Assembly (NCBI RefSeq): GCF_036226445.1
Contig: NZ_CP108475.1
Location: forward strand, 62,001-126,000
DNA: 64,000 bases
Direction: 5' to 3'
Origin: Streptomyces sp. NBC_01255
GTDB taxonomy: Bacteria; Actinomycetota; Actinomycetes; Streptomycetales; Streptomycetaceae
Below are positions 1 through 6,931 of the stretch, one piece after another (positions within the stretch are counted from its first letter, which is position 1; every line of letters begins with the position of its first letter). The translations under genes and the position numbers were made by a program. Under the pieces are notes generated by a model. It was not told where the DNA came from. It ran no database searches and worked only from the letters and a program-made list of their open reading frames with translations.

Positions 1-94
1 CAGCGACGCCGGTGAAGACGTGCAGACCCCTGCGGGCCGGGTTGGCGGTGTCGTGTATCGGGACGTCTACCTCGTAGAACTCGGGGTTCGGCAT
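1..94 (-). CDS. Hypothetical protein, 3' part outside window
   Basis: The reading frame starts at an ATG at 94 and runs off the left edge of the window; about 31 residues are visible, beginning MPNPEFYEVDVPIHD. An AAGGAG ribosome binding site lies about 10 nt upstream of this ATG. A second ATG at 104 overlaps the binding site and opens an arginine-rich frame that looks like noise. The visible residues match no family I recognise. It belongs to the same minus-strand block as the genes to its right. Confidence 0.55.
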   Translation of the reverse strand, partial: MPNPEFYEVDVPIHDTANPARRGLHVFTGVA

Positions 95-209
95 GACGAC
101 CCATCTCCTTCCTTGTCTGGTGCGTGAGGGGCCACCGCGTCCCCCCGGCCTTGGTGGCTGGGGCGGCGTGGAAGCCCGTCGCGGTCGCGACGAAGAGGGA
201 AGGGGGGCT

Positions 210-238
210 GTTCCGGCCCAGGGGGGCCGGGCCGGAAC
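210..238. terminator. GC-rich hairpin
   Basis: A perfect 10-bp stem (GTTCCGGCCC / GGGCCGGAAC) with a 9-nt loop lies just downstream of the broken small minus-strand gene. It has no T tract, as is usual for Streptomyces terminators. Confidence 0.5.
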
Positions 239-264
239 GGTTGCGCTTGCGGTCACGGGGGCGG

Positions 265-452
265 TCAGTAGCCGCGGTGGTCGTCGACGACGTCGGCCGT
301 CTCGACCATCTGGGCGACCAGGCGGTAGATGTCGCGCGCGGGTCTTCGATCAGACCGCTGTCGCCGGGGCGCTGGCGCCAGGCGGTGTCGGGCAGCGCGG
401 CGAGACGGGCCCGGATCTCGGGCAGCCGGTCGGCAGAGGAAGCGAGGTGCAT
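265..452 (-). pseudogene. Small hypothetical gene split by a frameshift
   Basis: An ATG at 452 with GAGGA upstream opens a frame of good coding character (MHLASSADRLPEIRARLAAL...) up to ..SGLIEDPR near 341. The same style continues in another frame (DIYRLVAQMVETADVVDDHRGY, stop 265-267). The switch lies in the alternating CG run at 333-340. Removing two bases or adding one there restores one protein of about 62 residues. Each half looks real and neither looks complete alone. It is either a true frameshift mutation or an assembly error in a CG repeat. The function is unknown. Confidence 0.55.
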
Positions 453-556
453 GTGGGTGTTCCTCACGCGGGAGAAGAGCGGGCTGGGCCCGTGGTGGGA
501 AGGGCCCGGCCCGGCGAGAGTCGGAAGGGGGAAGGCGGGTCGGCGCGGAGTGTCCG

Positions 557-1402
557 TCAGGCGCGGTAGACGGGCGGGCGGACTCCGGCGCGGAGTTCGC
601 GGATGATCGAGCAGGGGCCCTTGGTGGCGCAGTACGCGTCGTCGGTGTCCGGCAGGGCGTTGCCCGGGGTGCCCCACATGTCGCGGGCAACCGCGTTCAC
701 GGCGCGCAGCATCGCGCCGTTGTTGGGGCGGCAGGCGCTGTTGGTGCCGCCGACGCCGTGCCGGGCGGCGCTGATGATGTGCTGGCGGGCCTGGCGGGCG
801 GCCCAGCGACGGCGGTCGGGGCCGGCGTTCTCGTGCACGTCCCCGCCGCTGTGGAAGGTGTCCAGGTGGCAGGCGGTGCAGTGGTAGGTGACCATCTGCT
901 GCGGGGTGCCGCCGCGGCTCCACGTGCCTTCGAACTCGTAGACGATGACCTCGGCGCCCGGGATCTCGGTGTGCGCGAAGGCGGTGACGAGGCCGACGCC
1001 GTCCGCGAGCGCGCCACGCTGGGCCTGGTTCCAGAAGACGCGGGGGACGAAGTCGTCCCAGCCCTTGCCGTGGGGCCACTTCGCGTACATGACGCCCTGC
1101 GAGGCGTCGAAGGTCGCCTTGCCGTCGGCGTTCTCGCGCTTGTACTGCTCGATCTGCTCGATCGATCCGAAGTAGATCGCGCTGAACTCCTCGGACTCCA
1201 GGAAGATCAGCCCGTAGCCCTCGGGGCGGGTGTCGTGGCCGTTCTCCCGCAGCATCTCGACCATGTCCTCGTAGCCGGGGTTTCCCGGGGCAATGGTGCC
1301 GACGAGGGGCAGCCGGTAGGAGTTGCAGCTCGTGACGTGGGCCGGGTTGGTCTCGCTGACGTTGTGCGCGTTGCCGTACGTGTTGGTGATCGTGATGTTC
1401 AT
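557..1402 (-). CDS. Hypothetical protein, 281 aa
   Basis: The ATG at 1402 is preceded by an AAGGA site at about 9 nt. The protein has an acidic N-terminal half and a Cys/His-containing middle (YHCTACHLDTFHSGGDVHE) that could bind zinc, followed by a basic stretch. There is no signal peptide or membrane segment. I do not recognise the family. It lies downstream of the P-loop kinase gene and upstream of the frameshifted small gene in the same orientation, so it is probably cotranscribed with the conjugation block. Confidence 0.75.
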   Translation of the reverse strand: MNITITNTYGNAHNVSETNPAHVTSCNSYRLPLVGTIAPGNPGYEDMVEMLRENGHDTRPEGYGLIFLESEEFSAIYFGSIEQIEQYKRENADGKATFDASQGVMYAKWPHGKGWDDFVPRVFWNQAQRGALADGVGLVTAFAHTEIPGAEVIVYEFEGTWSRGGTPQQMVTYHCTACHLDTFHSGGDVHENAGPDRRRWAARQARQHIISAARHGVGGTNSACRPNNGAMLRAVNAVARDMWGTPGNALPDTDDAYCATKGPCSIIRELRAGVRPPVYRA

Positions 1403-1493
1403 GCGTTGGTGTCCTTCCCGGGGTGACGGCGGGCGCCCGGCGGGGCCGGGTCGCGGCGGGTTGTGGTTGTCCGGCGAGGCGTTGGGGCGCGGC

Positions 1494-2447
1494 TTACGCG
1501 CGGATCGCGTCTGCGTACTCGAGGTCGTCGTCCTGGTCGTAGTCGGCGGGGCCGCCGTGGACGGTGCAGACGGTGTCCGTTTCGTCGAGGGCGCCGGTGA
1601 TCGCGTCGAGGAGCGTGGTGACCGAGTGGGCGGGGGTCCAGGCCGGGGCGGTGCACTCGTCGTCGGCGGGGCAGGCGGTCAGCAGGTCGAAGCCGTAATC
1701 GCCCTCGCCGTCGACGTTCTCGCGCAGGGCGAGGCGGAGGCGGTCGGCGCCGAGGGTGATCTCGGCGACCCGGTCTCCGCCGGCGAGCGTGGAGCCGTCG
1801 ACCCACCGCCACAGCGGCAGGACCGCATCGCCGAAGACGCGGCGGACGAGGAGAAGGGAGCCGAGGCCGGGGTGGCCGTCCCAGCCGAGGTCGGCGCGGC
1901 GGGTGTCGCTGGCCCGCTGCAACAGCGGCTCCAGGCGGTGGAGGGTGTCGGCGAAGACGACGTGGTCGAAGCCCTCGTTGCGCAGGCCGGGGAAGGCAGT
2001 GACGGCGGCGGCGTGCTGGGCGCGGACAGTATCGGCGGGCACGGCGCGGTCGGGCGTGCGGGCGGTCTGCCGGATGACGCAGAGGGAGACCGGCGTGCCC
2101 ATGAGGACCGCGACCGCGGGGACGCCGTGGCGGCGGGCGGCCTGCACCAGCCCCGCCCGTACGGCCTTCTCGCAGTTCGTGGCGTCGATGACCGTGGTGC
2201 GCTTGCGGGCCAGGCGGGCTTCCAGGACGGTCCGCAGGGCGGCAACCGCGTCGACCGTGGCGGCTTGGTCGCCGGCCTCGTCCGAGACCATCGCCCGGAA
2301 CGCGTCGAGCTCCAACACCTGGGACGGGGACCAGGTGGAGGCGAAGGTCGACTTGCCGGAACCGGCGGCACCGATCAGGACGACGACGGCCGGGTCGGGG
2401 ATGGTCGTGTCGAGCGGCTGGAGCGTGGCGGTGAAGGTACGGGCCAT
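1494..2447 (-). CDS. P-loop kinase-like protein (polynucleotide kinase / AAA_33 type)
   Basis: The 317-residue protein begins MARTFTATLQ. A Walker A motif GAAGSGKST sits near residues 23-31, followed by a DAFRAMVSD segment and VIDATNC near residue 80, the order seen in small P-loop kinases and in the kinase domain of Pnkp-type repair enzymes. The C-terminal half has no motif I recognise. The ATG at 2447 is chosen over an in-frame start at 2549 because GGAGAA lies upstream and the extra N-terminus is low-complexity. The substrate cannot be told; nucleic acid 5' ends or small metabolites are both possible. It is one of several P-loop kinases in the window. Confidence 0.75.
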   Translation of the reverse strand: MARTFTATLQPLDTTIPDPAVVVLIGAAGSGKSTFASTWSPSQVLELDAFRAMVSDEAGDQAATVDAVAALRTVLEARLARKRTTVIDATNCEKAVRAGLVQAARRHGVPAVAVLMGTPVSLCVIRQTARTPDRAVPADTVRAQHAAAVTAFPGLRNEGFDHVVFADTLHRLEPLLQRASDTRRADLGWDGHPGLGSLLLVRRVFGDAVLPLWRWVDGSTLAGGDRVAEITLGADRLRLALRENVDGEGDYGFDLLTACPADDECTAPAWTPAHSVTTLLDAITGALDETDTVCTVHGGPADYDQDDDLEYADAIRA

Positions 2448-2506
2448 GAGCGCGAGTTCTCCTGGGAGGACGAAGAGCGAGGGCAGCGGTGAGGAGGAGA
2501 GGTCGC

Positions 2507-2557
2507 CGCTCCGTGCGCCCCGCCCTGTCGTGAGGAAGGCGGGGCGCACGCGGAGCG
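2507..2557. terminator. Strong intercistronic hairpin
   Basis: Arms at 2507-2524 and 2538-2557 pair over about 16 bp with one small bulge (core GCGCCCCGCC / GGCGGGGCGC). It lies between the stop of the 103-aa gene (2574) and the start of the P-loop kinase (2447), so it probably reduces readthrough into the kinase gene. Confidence 0.55.
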
Positions 2558-2573
2558 GGCCGGGCGGTTCGGG

Positions 2574-2885
2574 TCAGTCACCGGCCGCGGTGCGGTACTC
2601 CTGCGTCATGTCCCAGACGAGCGGGCGCAGGAGCTCGTGGGCCCGGCTCAGGAACACGTCGCGGGAGGTCTCGTCGGTGCTGTTGAGGGCCTCGTCGAGG
2701 TGGGACGAGGCGGTCTCCAGGTCCTCGTGCCCGTTGATGCCGGCCGCCTCGTAGCGCGGGGCGGCTGTATCGAGCTGGCTGATGAGGGCGGCGAGGTCGG
2801 TGGCCGGGGTCTGCTGCGTGACGTAGCCGATGTCGGCGGCGTAGCGGCGGATGAGGGTCTCGGCGGTGAGCACGGTGGCGGTCAT
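2574..2885 (-). CDS. Hypothetical helical protein, 103 aa
   Basis: The ATG at 2885 has an AGGAG site 7 nt upstream. The upstream in-frame extension to 3071 is arginine/proline noise and is rejected. The protein (MTATVLTAETLIRRYAADIG...) is acidic and predicted mostly helical, with no membrane segment or cysteine motif. I do not recognise it. It is part of the minus-strand block, between a membrane protein and the P-loop kinase. Confidence 0.75.
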   Translation of the reverse strand: MTATVLTAETLIRRYAADIGYVTQQTPATDLAALISQLDTAAPRYEAAGINGHEDLETASSHLDEALNSTDETSRDVFLSRAHELLRPLVWDMTQEYRTAAGD

Positions 2886-3003
2886 CGGCGTTCTCCTGCG
2901 CGGTGGGTGAGGCCGTCGTACGGCCCGGGCCGGGCTGTCCGGTCCTCCGCACCGTCCCCGGACTCCGCGCGGTGCGCGGGCCAGGGGGCGGCACAGGGAG
3001 CCG

Positions 3004-3657
3004 TCAGACCGTGCTCGGCGCCACCGCGTCGAGGGCCTCGGTCTTGCGGGCTCGCGGGGCGAGGTCCTCAAGAATGTCCCGGACGTTGGTGATGGGGACC
3101 GGCGTCGGGTCGCCGGCGGTCAGGAGCGTGTAGCGGTGCTCGGGGGTGCCGCGCTCGTCCTCCTCGCGGCTGTAGTGCAGGACCGCACCGGGGGCGAGGT
3201 AGTAGGTGGCCTCGCCGTTGGTGTAGCCGCGCCACCGGCCGGGGTTGCTCAGCAGCTGGTCGCTGAGGTCGATGCGGTAGGCGGCCTGGGCGGCGCGGCG
3301 TGCGGCGTCGTCCTCGGCGGCCGCAGCGACCTGGTCGAGCGCCTCGCTCAGGCCGCTCGGTACGGCGACGCCACGGGCTTCGGCCGCGCGGGCTTCGGCA
3401 GCGGTACGCATCTCGGCGACGTCGGCCTGGGCGAAGCGGCGGCGCAGCGGGGCGAGCATCGCGTCGGCGACCGTGGTGAAGACGAAGACTCCGCCGAGCG
3501 AGATGGCGCCGGCGGCGGCCAGACGCAGGTCGGCGTCGAAGGTGGCCGGGTAGTAGGTGTAGCCGGCCACGGCGCCGCTGACGGCACCGGCCAGCATGGT
3601 GACCATGTCGGCGCCGTCGAGCAGGGCCTGGATGGAACGGCGAACGGATGCGCGCAC
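3004..3657 (-). CDS. Small membrane protein, 217 aa
   Basis: The protein has two hydrophobic segments near residues 18-36 and 45-63, then an Ala/Glu/Arg-rich helical region likely in the cytoplasm (about 75-130), then a mixed C-terminal domain with aromatic residues (GRWRGYTNGEATYYLAPG). An N-terminal membrane anchor with a helical tail is common among plasmid spread (Spd-type) proteins of Streptomyces, but no specific homologue is recognised. It probably acts at the membrane during plasmid transfer, which is inferred from context only. Confidence 0.7.
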   Translation of the reverse strand: MRASVRRSIQALLDGADMVTMLAGAVSGAVAGYTYYPATFDADLRLAAAGAISLGGVFVFTTVADAMLAPLRRRFAQADVAEMRTAAEARAAEARGVAVPSGLSEALDQVAAAAEDDAARRAAQAAYRIDLSDQLLSNPGRWRGYTNGEATYYLAPGAVLHYSREEDERGTPEHRYTLLTAGDPTPVPITNVRDILEDLAPRARKTEALDAVAPSTV

Positions 3658-3684
3658 GGGGTTCTCCTTCGGGAGGGGTAAGGG

Positions 3685-3706
3685 CGGCCCGCAGAACTGC
3701 GGGCCG
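3685..3706. terminator. Intercistronic hairpin
   Basis: A perfect 9-bp stem CGGCCCGCA / TGCGGGCCG with a GAAC loop lies between the stop of the 170-aa gene (3784) and the start of the 217-aa membrane protein (3657). Confidence 0.5.
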
Positions 3707-3783
3707 GTTCAAGGCGGGTCAGGAGGGCGGTTCGTCGTGCCCGGCCGGGCGGCGCGGGCGGAGGAGCGTGTGGGAGCGGCCGG

Positions 3784-4296
3784 TTACCGGGTCTTCGCGC
3801 CGGTGGTGGCGATCAGGGCGGCGACCGTCTCCCAGCCGTGGTGCCAGGCGCTATCGAGGTGGAACGCGCCGTTGATGCCGTAGTCGGCCAGGCGGTAGAA
3901 GCCGCCCTTGCCGGCCTTGGTGGCGAGGTTCTCCAGCAGGCCCTCGCCCGGGACGCGCCGGTCCGCGGCGTAGTGGGTGCCGAAGGACACCGCAAGGGCG
4001 AGCGCGGCGGCGGCCGGGTGGACCCGGATGCCAAGCGCGCGGACACCGAGCCCGGCGACGATCGCCTGCGTGGCCGCGTAGGTCAGGCAGTGCTCCAGGC
4101 ACGCCTTACGGCCGTCAGCCGTGCCGTGGACCGTCTTCTTCTCGGTGACCGGGTCCTCGTAGGTGACCGGGTGGTCGTCGGACGCGCCCTTCACCCGGGC
4201 GCAGAAATCGTTCTGCACCCAGAAATCTCCGATCGCGCTCCCGGCACGGGTCAGTCCGAGCAGGGCGGCGAAGACGGCGGGACGGTGAGCCTGCAT
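3784..4296 (-). CDS. Small membrane protein, DUF3307-like
   Basis: The 170-residue protein starts at an ATG at 4296 with GAGAGG upstream; a longer frame to 4794 is a shadow. It has hydrophobic stretches near residues 7-22, 72-90 and 96-112, and motifs such as AIGDFWVQNDFCARVKG, CLEHCLTYA and SFGTHYAADRR. The pattern of a GDF-x-Q segment followed by a histidine-containing helix resembles DUF3307 membrane proteins, whose function is unknown. The gene stops 17 nt after the next gene's start region and is probably cotranscribed with the RRQ-motif gene. Confidence 0.65.
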   Translation of the reverse strand: MQAHRPAVFAALLGLTRAGSAIGDFWVQNDFCARVKGASDDHPVTYEDPVTEKKTVHGTADGRKACLEHCLTYAATQAIVAGLGVRALGIRVHPAAAALALAVSFGTHYAADRRVPGEGLLENLATKAGKGGFYRLADYGINGAFHLDSAWHHGWETVAALIATTGAKTR

Positions 4297-4313
4297 GAGG
4301 TGGTCCTCTCGGT

Positions 4314-4742
4314 TCAGGCGGCCAGCAGGTGCGGGGCCGGGGGAGCGAGGTAGGAGGCGGGGTCGGCGGGCGTGCCGTCGTAGCACTCCAGGCACGAGCC
4401 CAAGGCCTTCAGAGGGATGCAGTGGAAGTAGCGCCGGCGGCAGGTGCCGCAGGTCTGGCGCTTGGCCATCGCCTTGTCGAGCGCGGCCTCCTTGGCGAGG
4501 GTCATCGGGAACTTCGGCTTCGCCAGGTCGATCCGGTACAGCCACGCGAACCGCCGGCCGCCGCGGCATTCGATGCGGGCGACGGGCTCCTGGCCGCCGG
4601 GGCGCAGGCCCATCTCCCGCAGCTGACGGCGGGTCGCGAGCCCGGGGCCGGCCTGGCGCCACCGGAAGACCGGCAGGGAACCGTCGCCGGGGTCGTGCGG
4701 ATCGACGTCGACCAGGTCCTCGTCGGTGTCGTGGGCGTGCAC
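4314..4742 (-). CDS. RRQ-motif zinc-binding protein
   Basis: This 142-residue protein has an RRQLREMGLRPGGQEPVA motif near residues 38-55 and two CxxC pairs (CGTC near 98-101 and CLEC near 117-120) that suit a structural zinc ion. It matches the pattern of the RRQRL-motif zinc-binding proteins found on Streptomyces conjugative elements; their biochemical role is not established. The start is a GTG at 4742 with GGAGG 5 nt upstream. It is the first gene of the left sub-operon, reading from the divergent promoter region at about 4.8 kb. Confidence 0.75.
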   Translation of the reverse strand: MHAHDTDEDLVDVDPHDPGDGSLPVFRWRQAGPGLATRRQLREMGLRPGGQEPVARIECRGGRRFAWLYRIDLAKPKFPMTLAKEAALDKAMAKRQTCGTCRRRYFHCIPLKALGSCLECYDGTPADPASYLAPPAPHLLAA

Positions 4743-4789
4743 GGGTGCCTCCCCCGGAGTGAGTGGGTGGTCTCGCTCGGTGCACCACC

Positions 4790-4819
4790 ACCATGCTGTA
4801 AAGGGGTTTACTATGTCAA
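4790..4819 (-). promoter_or_regulatory. Candidate promoter for the 4742 gene set
   Basis: On the minus strand a consensus TTGACA (4819-4814) is followed after 18 nt by CATGGT (4795-4790). This lies about 50 nt upstream of the GTG at 4742. The neighbouring GTTAAC palindrome (about 4823-4828) lies between the two divergent promoters and could be an operator. Confidence 0.45.
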
Positions 4820-4840
4820 CGGGTTAACAGCCGAAAGACG

Positions 4841-4876
4841 TTGACAGGCTGGTGGGATGGCTTGATCCTCGTAGGC
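4841..4876 (+). promoter_or_regulatory. Promoter giving a leaderless mRNA for the HTH gene
   Basis: TTGACA at 4841-4846 is followed after 17 nt by GATCCT at 4864-4869 and, 7 nt later, by the ATG at 4877. The expected transcription start therefore coincides with the start codon. No ribosome binding site is visible, which fits leaderless translation. Confidence 0.5.
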
Positions 4877-5107
4877 ATGACGAATTCGGATACCTCCGCG
4901 CACGTCGGCGTCACGGAGATCGGGGAGATGCTGGGCGTCAGCCGCCAGCGGGCGAACGCCCTCGTGGCCAGGCCGGACTTCCCGCCGTTCCTCGCGCGGA
5001 CGAAGGCGGGCCGGGTGTGGGAGCGGGCGGCCATCGAGGAGTGGGAGAAGGGCTGGGACCGTACGAACGTCGGCGGCCGGCCTCCCAGATCCGCCCCGCA
5101 GCAGTAG
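4877..5107 (+). CDS. Small HTH DNA-binding protein (AlpA/excisionase-like)
   Basis: The 76-residue protein (MTNSDTSAHVGVTEIGEMLG...) has a helix-turn-helix of the MerR/AlpA kind: VTEIGEMLGVSRQRANALVA at about 11-30, followed by a wing region with FPPFLARTKAGRVWERAAI and a short basic tail. Such proteins regulate excision or transfer genes. It is transcribed divergently from the RRQ gene and convergently to the 5456 gene, so it probably controls the divergent promoter at 4.8 kb. The ATG at 4877 fits a leaderless mRNA; a TTG at 4841 in the same frame lies on the -35 box and is rejected. Confidence 0.75.
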   Translation: MTNSDTSAHVGVTEIGEMLGVSRQRANALVARPDFPPFLARTKAGRVWERAAIEEWEKGWDRTNVGGRPPRSAPQQ

Positions 5108-5120
5108 CAGCACAACGACA

Positions 5121-5180
5121 GGCCTCGAGCTGGAAGCGCGCCGTACGGATCATCCGTGCGGCGCGCTTCTGTGTGAGGCC
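5121..5180. terminator. Bidirectional terminator, two-tier hairpin
   Basis: The inner stem (5133-5149 with 5153-5169) is 17 bp with one G-T pair: GAAGCGCGCCGTACGGA against TCCGTGCGGCGCGCTTC. An outer GGCCTC/GAGGCC stem (5121-5126 with 5175-5180) extends it. It lies 13 nt after the HTH gene stop, between convergent genes. Confidence 0.75.
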
Positions 5181-5337
5181 GGACCGGACGTCATCGGCTC
5201 CAGGGGCCGGGGAGCCGGTCGGGGTGCCGCGGGTAGCGGGGGCCGGGGCGCTGCGGACGGGGCCGTCCGATCCGGCGGCGCGGGCGAGGGAAGAGCACGG
5301 TGTGTCCTCCAACAGGGAGGACGGCGGGCAGTGCTGC

Positions 5338-5435
5338 GCCCCGCCGACGAAGAAGTCGTCGACGGGGCGCGGAGGGGTGGGGTGGGTGGCCGGTCGGCCT
5401 GTCCAGCCTTCGCACACCCCAGGGGTGGGCGAAGG
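5338..5435. terminator. Two tandem hairpins after the 5456 gene
   Basis: Hairpin one is GCCCCGCCGACGA/TCGTCGACGGGGC (5338-5350 with 5356-5368). Hairpin two is CCTTCGC with GCGAAGG (5407-5413 with 5429-5435), with an inner CACCCC/GGGGTG pair. A third small stem GTCCTCC/GGAGGAC occurs at about 5315-5330. The 5181-5455 stretch carries no convincing gene. Confidence 0.55.
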
Positions 5436-5455
5436 CCAGGCGGAGCGACCGGGGG

Positions 5456-6238
5456 TCAGAGGTTGGGGAAGCGGATCACCGTCGGCGGGGTGTCGTCGCC
5501 GGGCGGGGTGGGCGCGGGCAGCGTGGCGTGCAGGTGGAGCTCGGGGCGGAATTCCGGGCTGAACACCGGCGCGGTCGGGGCCGCCTGATGGTTGTGGATG
5601 ACGGGGCGGAAGGTCAGGCCGCGCAGGGCGAGGATGCTGGTGAGCGCCCAGACGAAGGCGGCGAGCGCGGCGGCCAGAAGGCGACCACCGGCCGGGGAAG
5701 CGGTCCAGACGATCCAGATGCTGCCGGTGCCCCACAGGGCCCACAGGATGCGTGCACCGGTGATGCGCAAGTATCCGCCGATCAGACCGATCAGCCCGGT
5801 GGCCTGCCACAGGGTGTAGACGGTGGCGCCGGACAGGGCAGGCAGGTACGCGGCTTGGCCGTCGAGGAAGGTACGAATCGGGGTGGTGAGGGTGGGCCAG
5901 ATGCCGCCGGTGTCGTGCCCCAGGTCCATCTGAGGGCGGGGCACCGTGCTGGTGATGACCTCGGCGATGGCGCCCAGCACGCTGCCAGCCGCGCTGAGCA
6001 GCATCACCACCACCCCGGCCGCGACCACCAGCGCAAGGGCCTTGATCCAGTGGGCGAGGCCGTGCCAGTCGGCCTTCGGGGCGCGGCGGATGTCCTCCCA
6101 CACGCCGTGCAGGACACCACCCTGATCCCAGGCGCGGTTCCACCAGGCGCCGGCGGCGTCCAGCCGCGCCCGCACGCTGCTCTTCGCGGACGGCTTCGAG
6201 GTCGGAAGTTCGGGGGTGCTTTTCAGTCCGGTCTGCAT
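5456..6238 (-). CDS. Membrane protein of plasmid spread (SpdB-like) type
   Basis: The 260-residue protein starts at an ATG at 6238 with AAGGAG 8-9 nt upstream; longer frames are shadows. A soluble N-terminus with Trp-rich segment (AWWNRAWDQGGVLHGVWEDI) precedes hydrophobic segments near 65-90, about 130-150, 160-180 and 185-205. The C-terminus is proline-rich and soluble. Streptomyces Spd proteins that move plasmids between hyphal compartments have this general form, but sequence homology to a named SpdB was not demonstrated. It is the last gene of the 17.3-to-5.5 kb minus-strand run and is followed by tandem hairpins. Confidence 0.65.
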   Translation of the reverse strand: MQTGLKSTPELPTSKPSAKSSVRARLDAAGAWWNRAWDQGGVLHGVWEDIRRAPKADWHGLAHWIKALALVVAAGVVVMLLSAAGSVLGAIAEVITSTVPRPQMDLGHDTGGIWPTLTTPIRTFLDGQAAYLPALSGATVYTLWQATGLIGLIGGYLRITGARILWALWGTGSIWIVWTASPAGGRLLAAALAAFVWALTSILALRGLTFRPVIHNHQAAPTAPVFSPEFRPELHLHATLPAPTPPGDDTPPTVIRFPNL

Positions 6239-6293
6239 CGCCGGGTGCTCCTTCAGGAAGGGGACGGTGGTGGTGCTGGGCCGGGCGGCCTGT

Positions 6294-6340
6294 CCCGCTC
6301 TCGTCCTGCCGACCGCCGTGGGGCGGGGACGAGAGCCGGG
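6294..6340. terminator. Intercistronic hairpin
   Basis: CCCGCTCTCGTCC (6294-6306) pairs with GGACGAGAGCCGGG (6327-6340) with one bulged base. It lies between the 163-aa membrane gene stop (6355) and the next gene start (6238). Confidence 0.5.
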
Positions 6341-6354
6341 CGGAACGACCGGAT

Positions 6355-6846
6355 TCAGCGGTTGGTGATGCGGCCGAAGAACCCGCGGGCGGTCTGCTCG
6401 GTGTGCTGCACGTGCTGGGTGACCGGGCCGGCGTAGTGGTTCTCGGTGCGGGTGACGGTCGCGCGGGCGTGCTGGACGGCACTGCCGATCGCGGTGGCCA
6501 GAGCGGCGAGCGCGGCGAGCGGCAGGGTGACCATCAGCACGCTGGTGAGGGTGACGGCGGCCAGGCCCTGGAGGACCAGCCAGACGCCGCAGCCCGCGCC
6601 GGTGATCCCGGCGCCGATCCCGATGGAGGCGACGGCCGTCCCGGCCGCCCAGGCCGGGACGATCCGGGTCTCGGGCTGAAGCACCGGCGGCGTGGGCCCG
6701 AAGGCCGGCAGCGGGGTCTCGTCCCGGAACGACGTCGGGACCGGAGCCGACGGCTGGTCGCGGAACTCGGTACGCAGAATCCGTTCGGCCTCGACAGCGG
6801 CCTCGGGGTCGGACATCGGTCGGCCGGGAGCGGGGCGGTAGTGCAT
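6355..6846 (-). CDS. Small membrane protein, 163 aa
   Basis: The ATG at 6846 (MHYRPAPGRPM) has GGAG 7 nt upstream. After a hydrophilic N-terminus of about 65 residues come two hydrophobic segments (about 72-100 and 102-130) rich in Ala, Gly, Val and Leu, then a basic tail with HARATVTRTENHYAGPVTQH. It is probably an inner-membrane partner of the transfer ATPase encoded immediately upstream, as are the Spd proteins of other Streptomyces plasmids. The exact family is unknown. Confidence 0.7.
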   Translation of the reverse strand: MHYRPAPGRPMSDPEAAVEAERILRTEFRDQPSAPVPTSFRDETPLPAFGPTPPVLQPETRIVPAWAAGTAVASIGIGAGITGAGCGVWLVLQGLAAVTLTSVLMVTLPLAALAALATAIGSAVQHARATVTRTENHYAGPVTQHVQHTEQTARGFFGRITNR

Positions 6847-6870
6847 GCAAGTCTCCGATCGGGGATGGGC

Positions 6871-6905
6871 GTGGGCCCGGTCGCGCAGCACGCGGCCGGG
6901 CCCAC
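6871..6905. terminator. Intercistronic hairpin
   Basis: GTGGGCCCGG (6871-6880) and CCGGGCCCAC (6896-6905) form a perfect 10-bp stem between the transfer ATPase stop (6932) and the 163-aa gene start (6846). Confidence 0.5.
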
Positions 6906-6931
6906 GGGGATGGGGGAGCGGGAGGGTTGGG

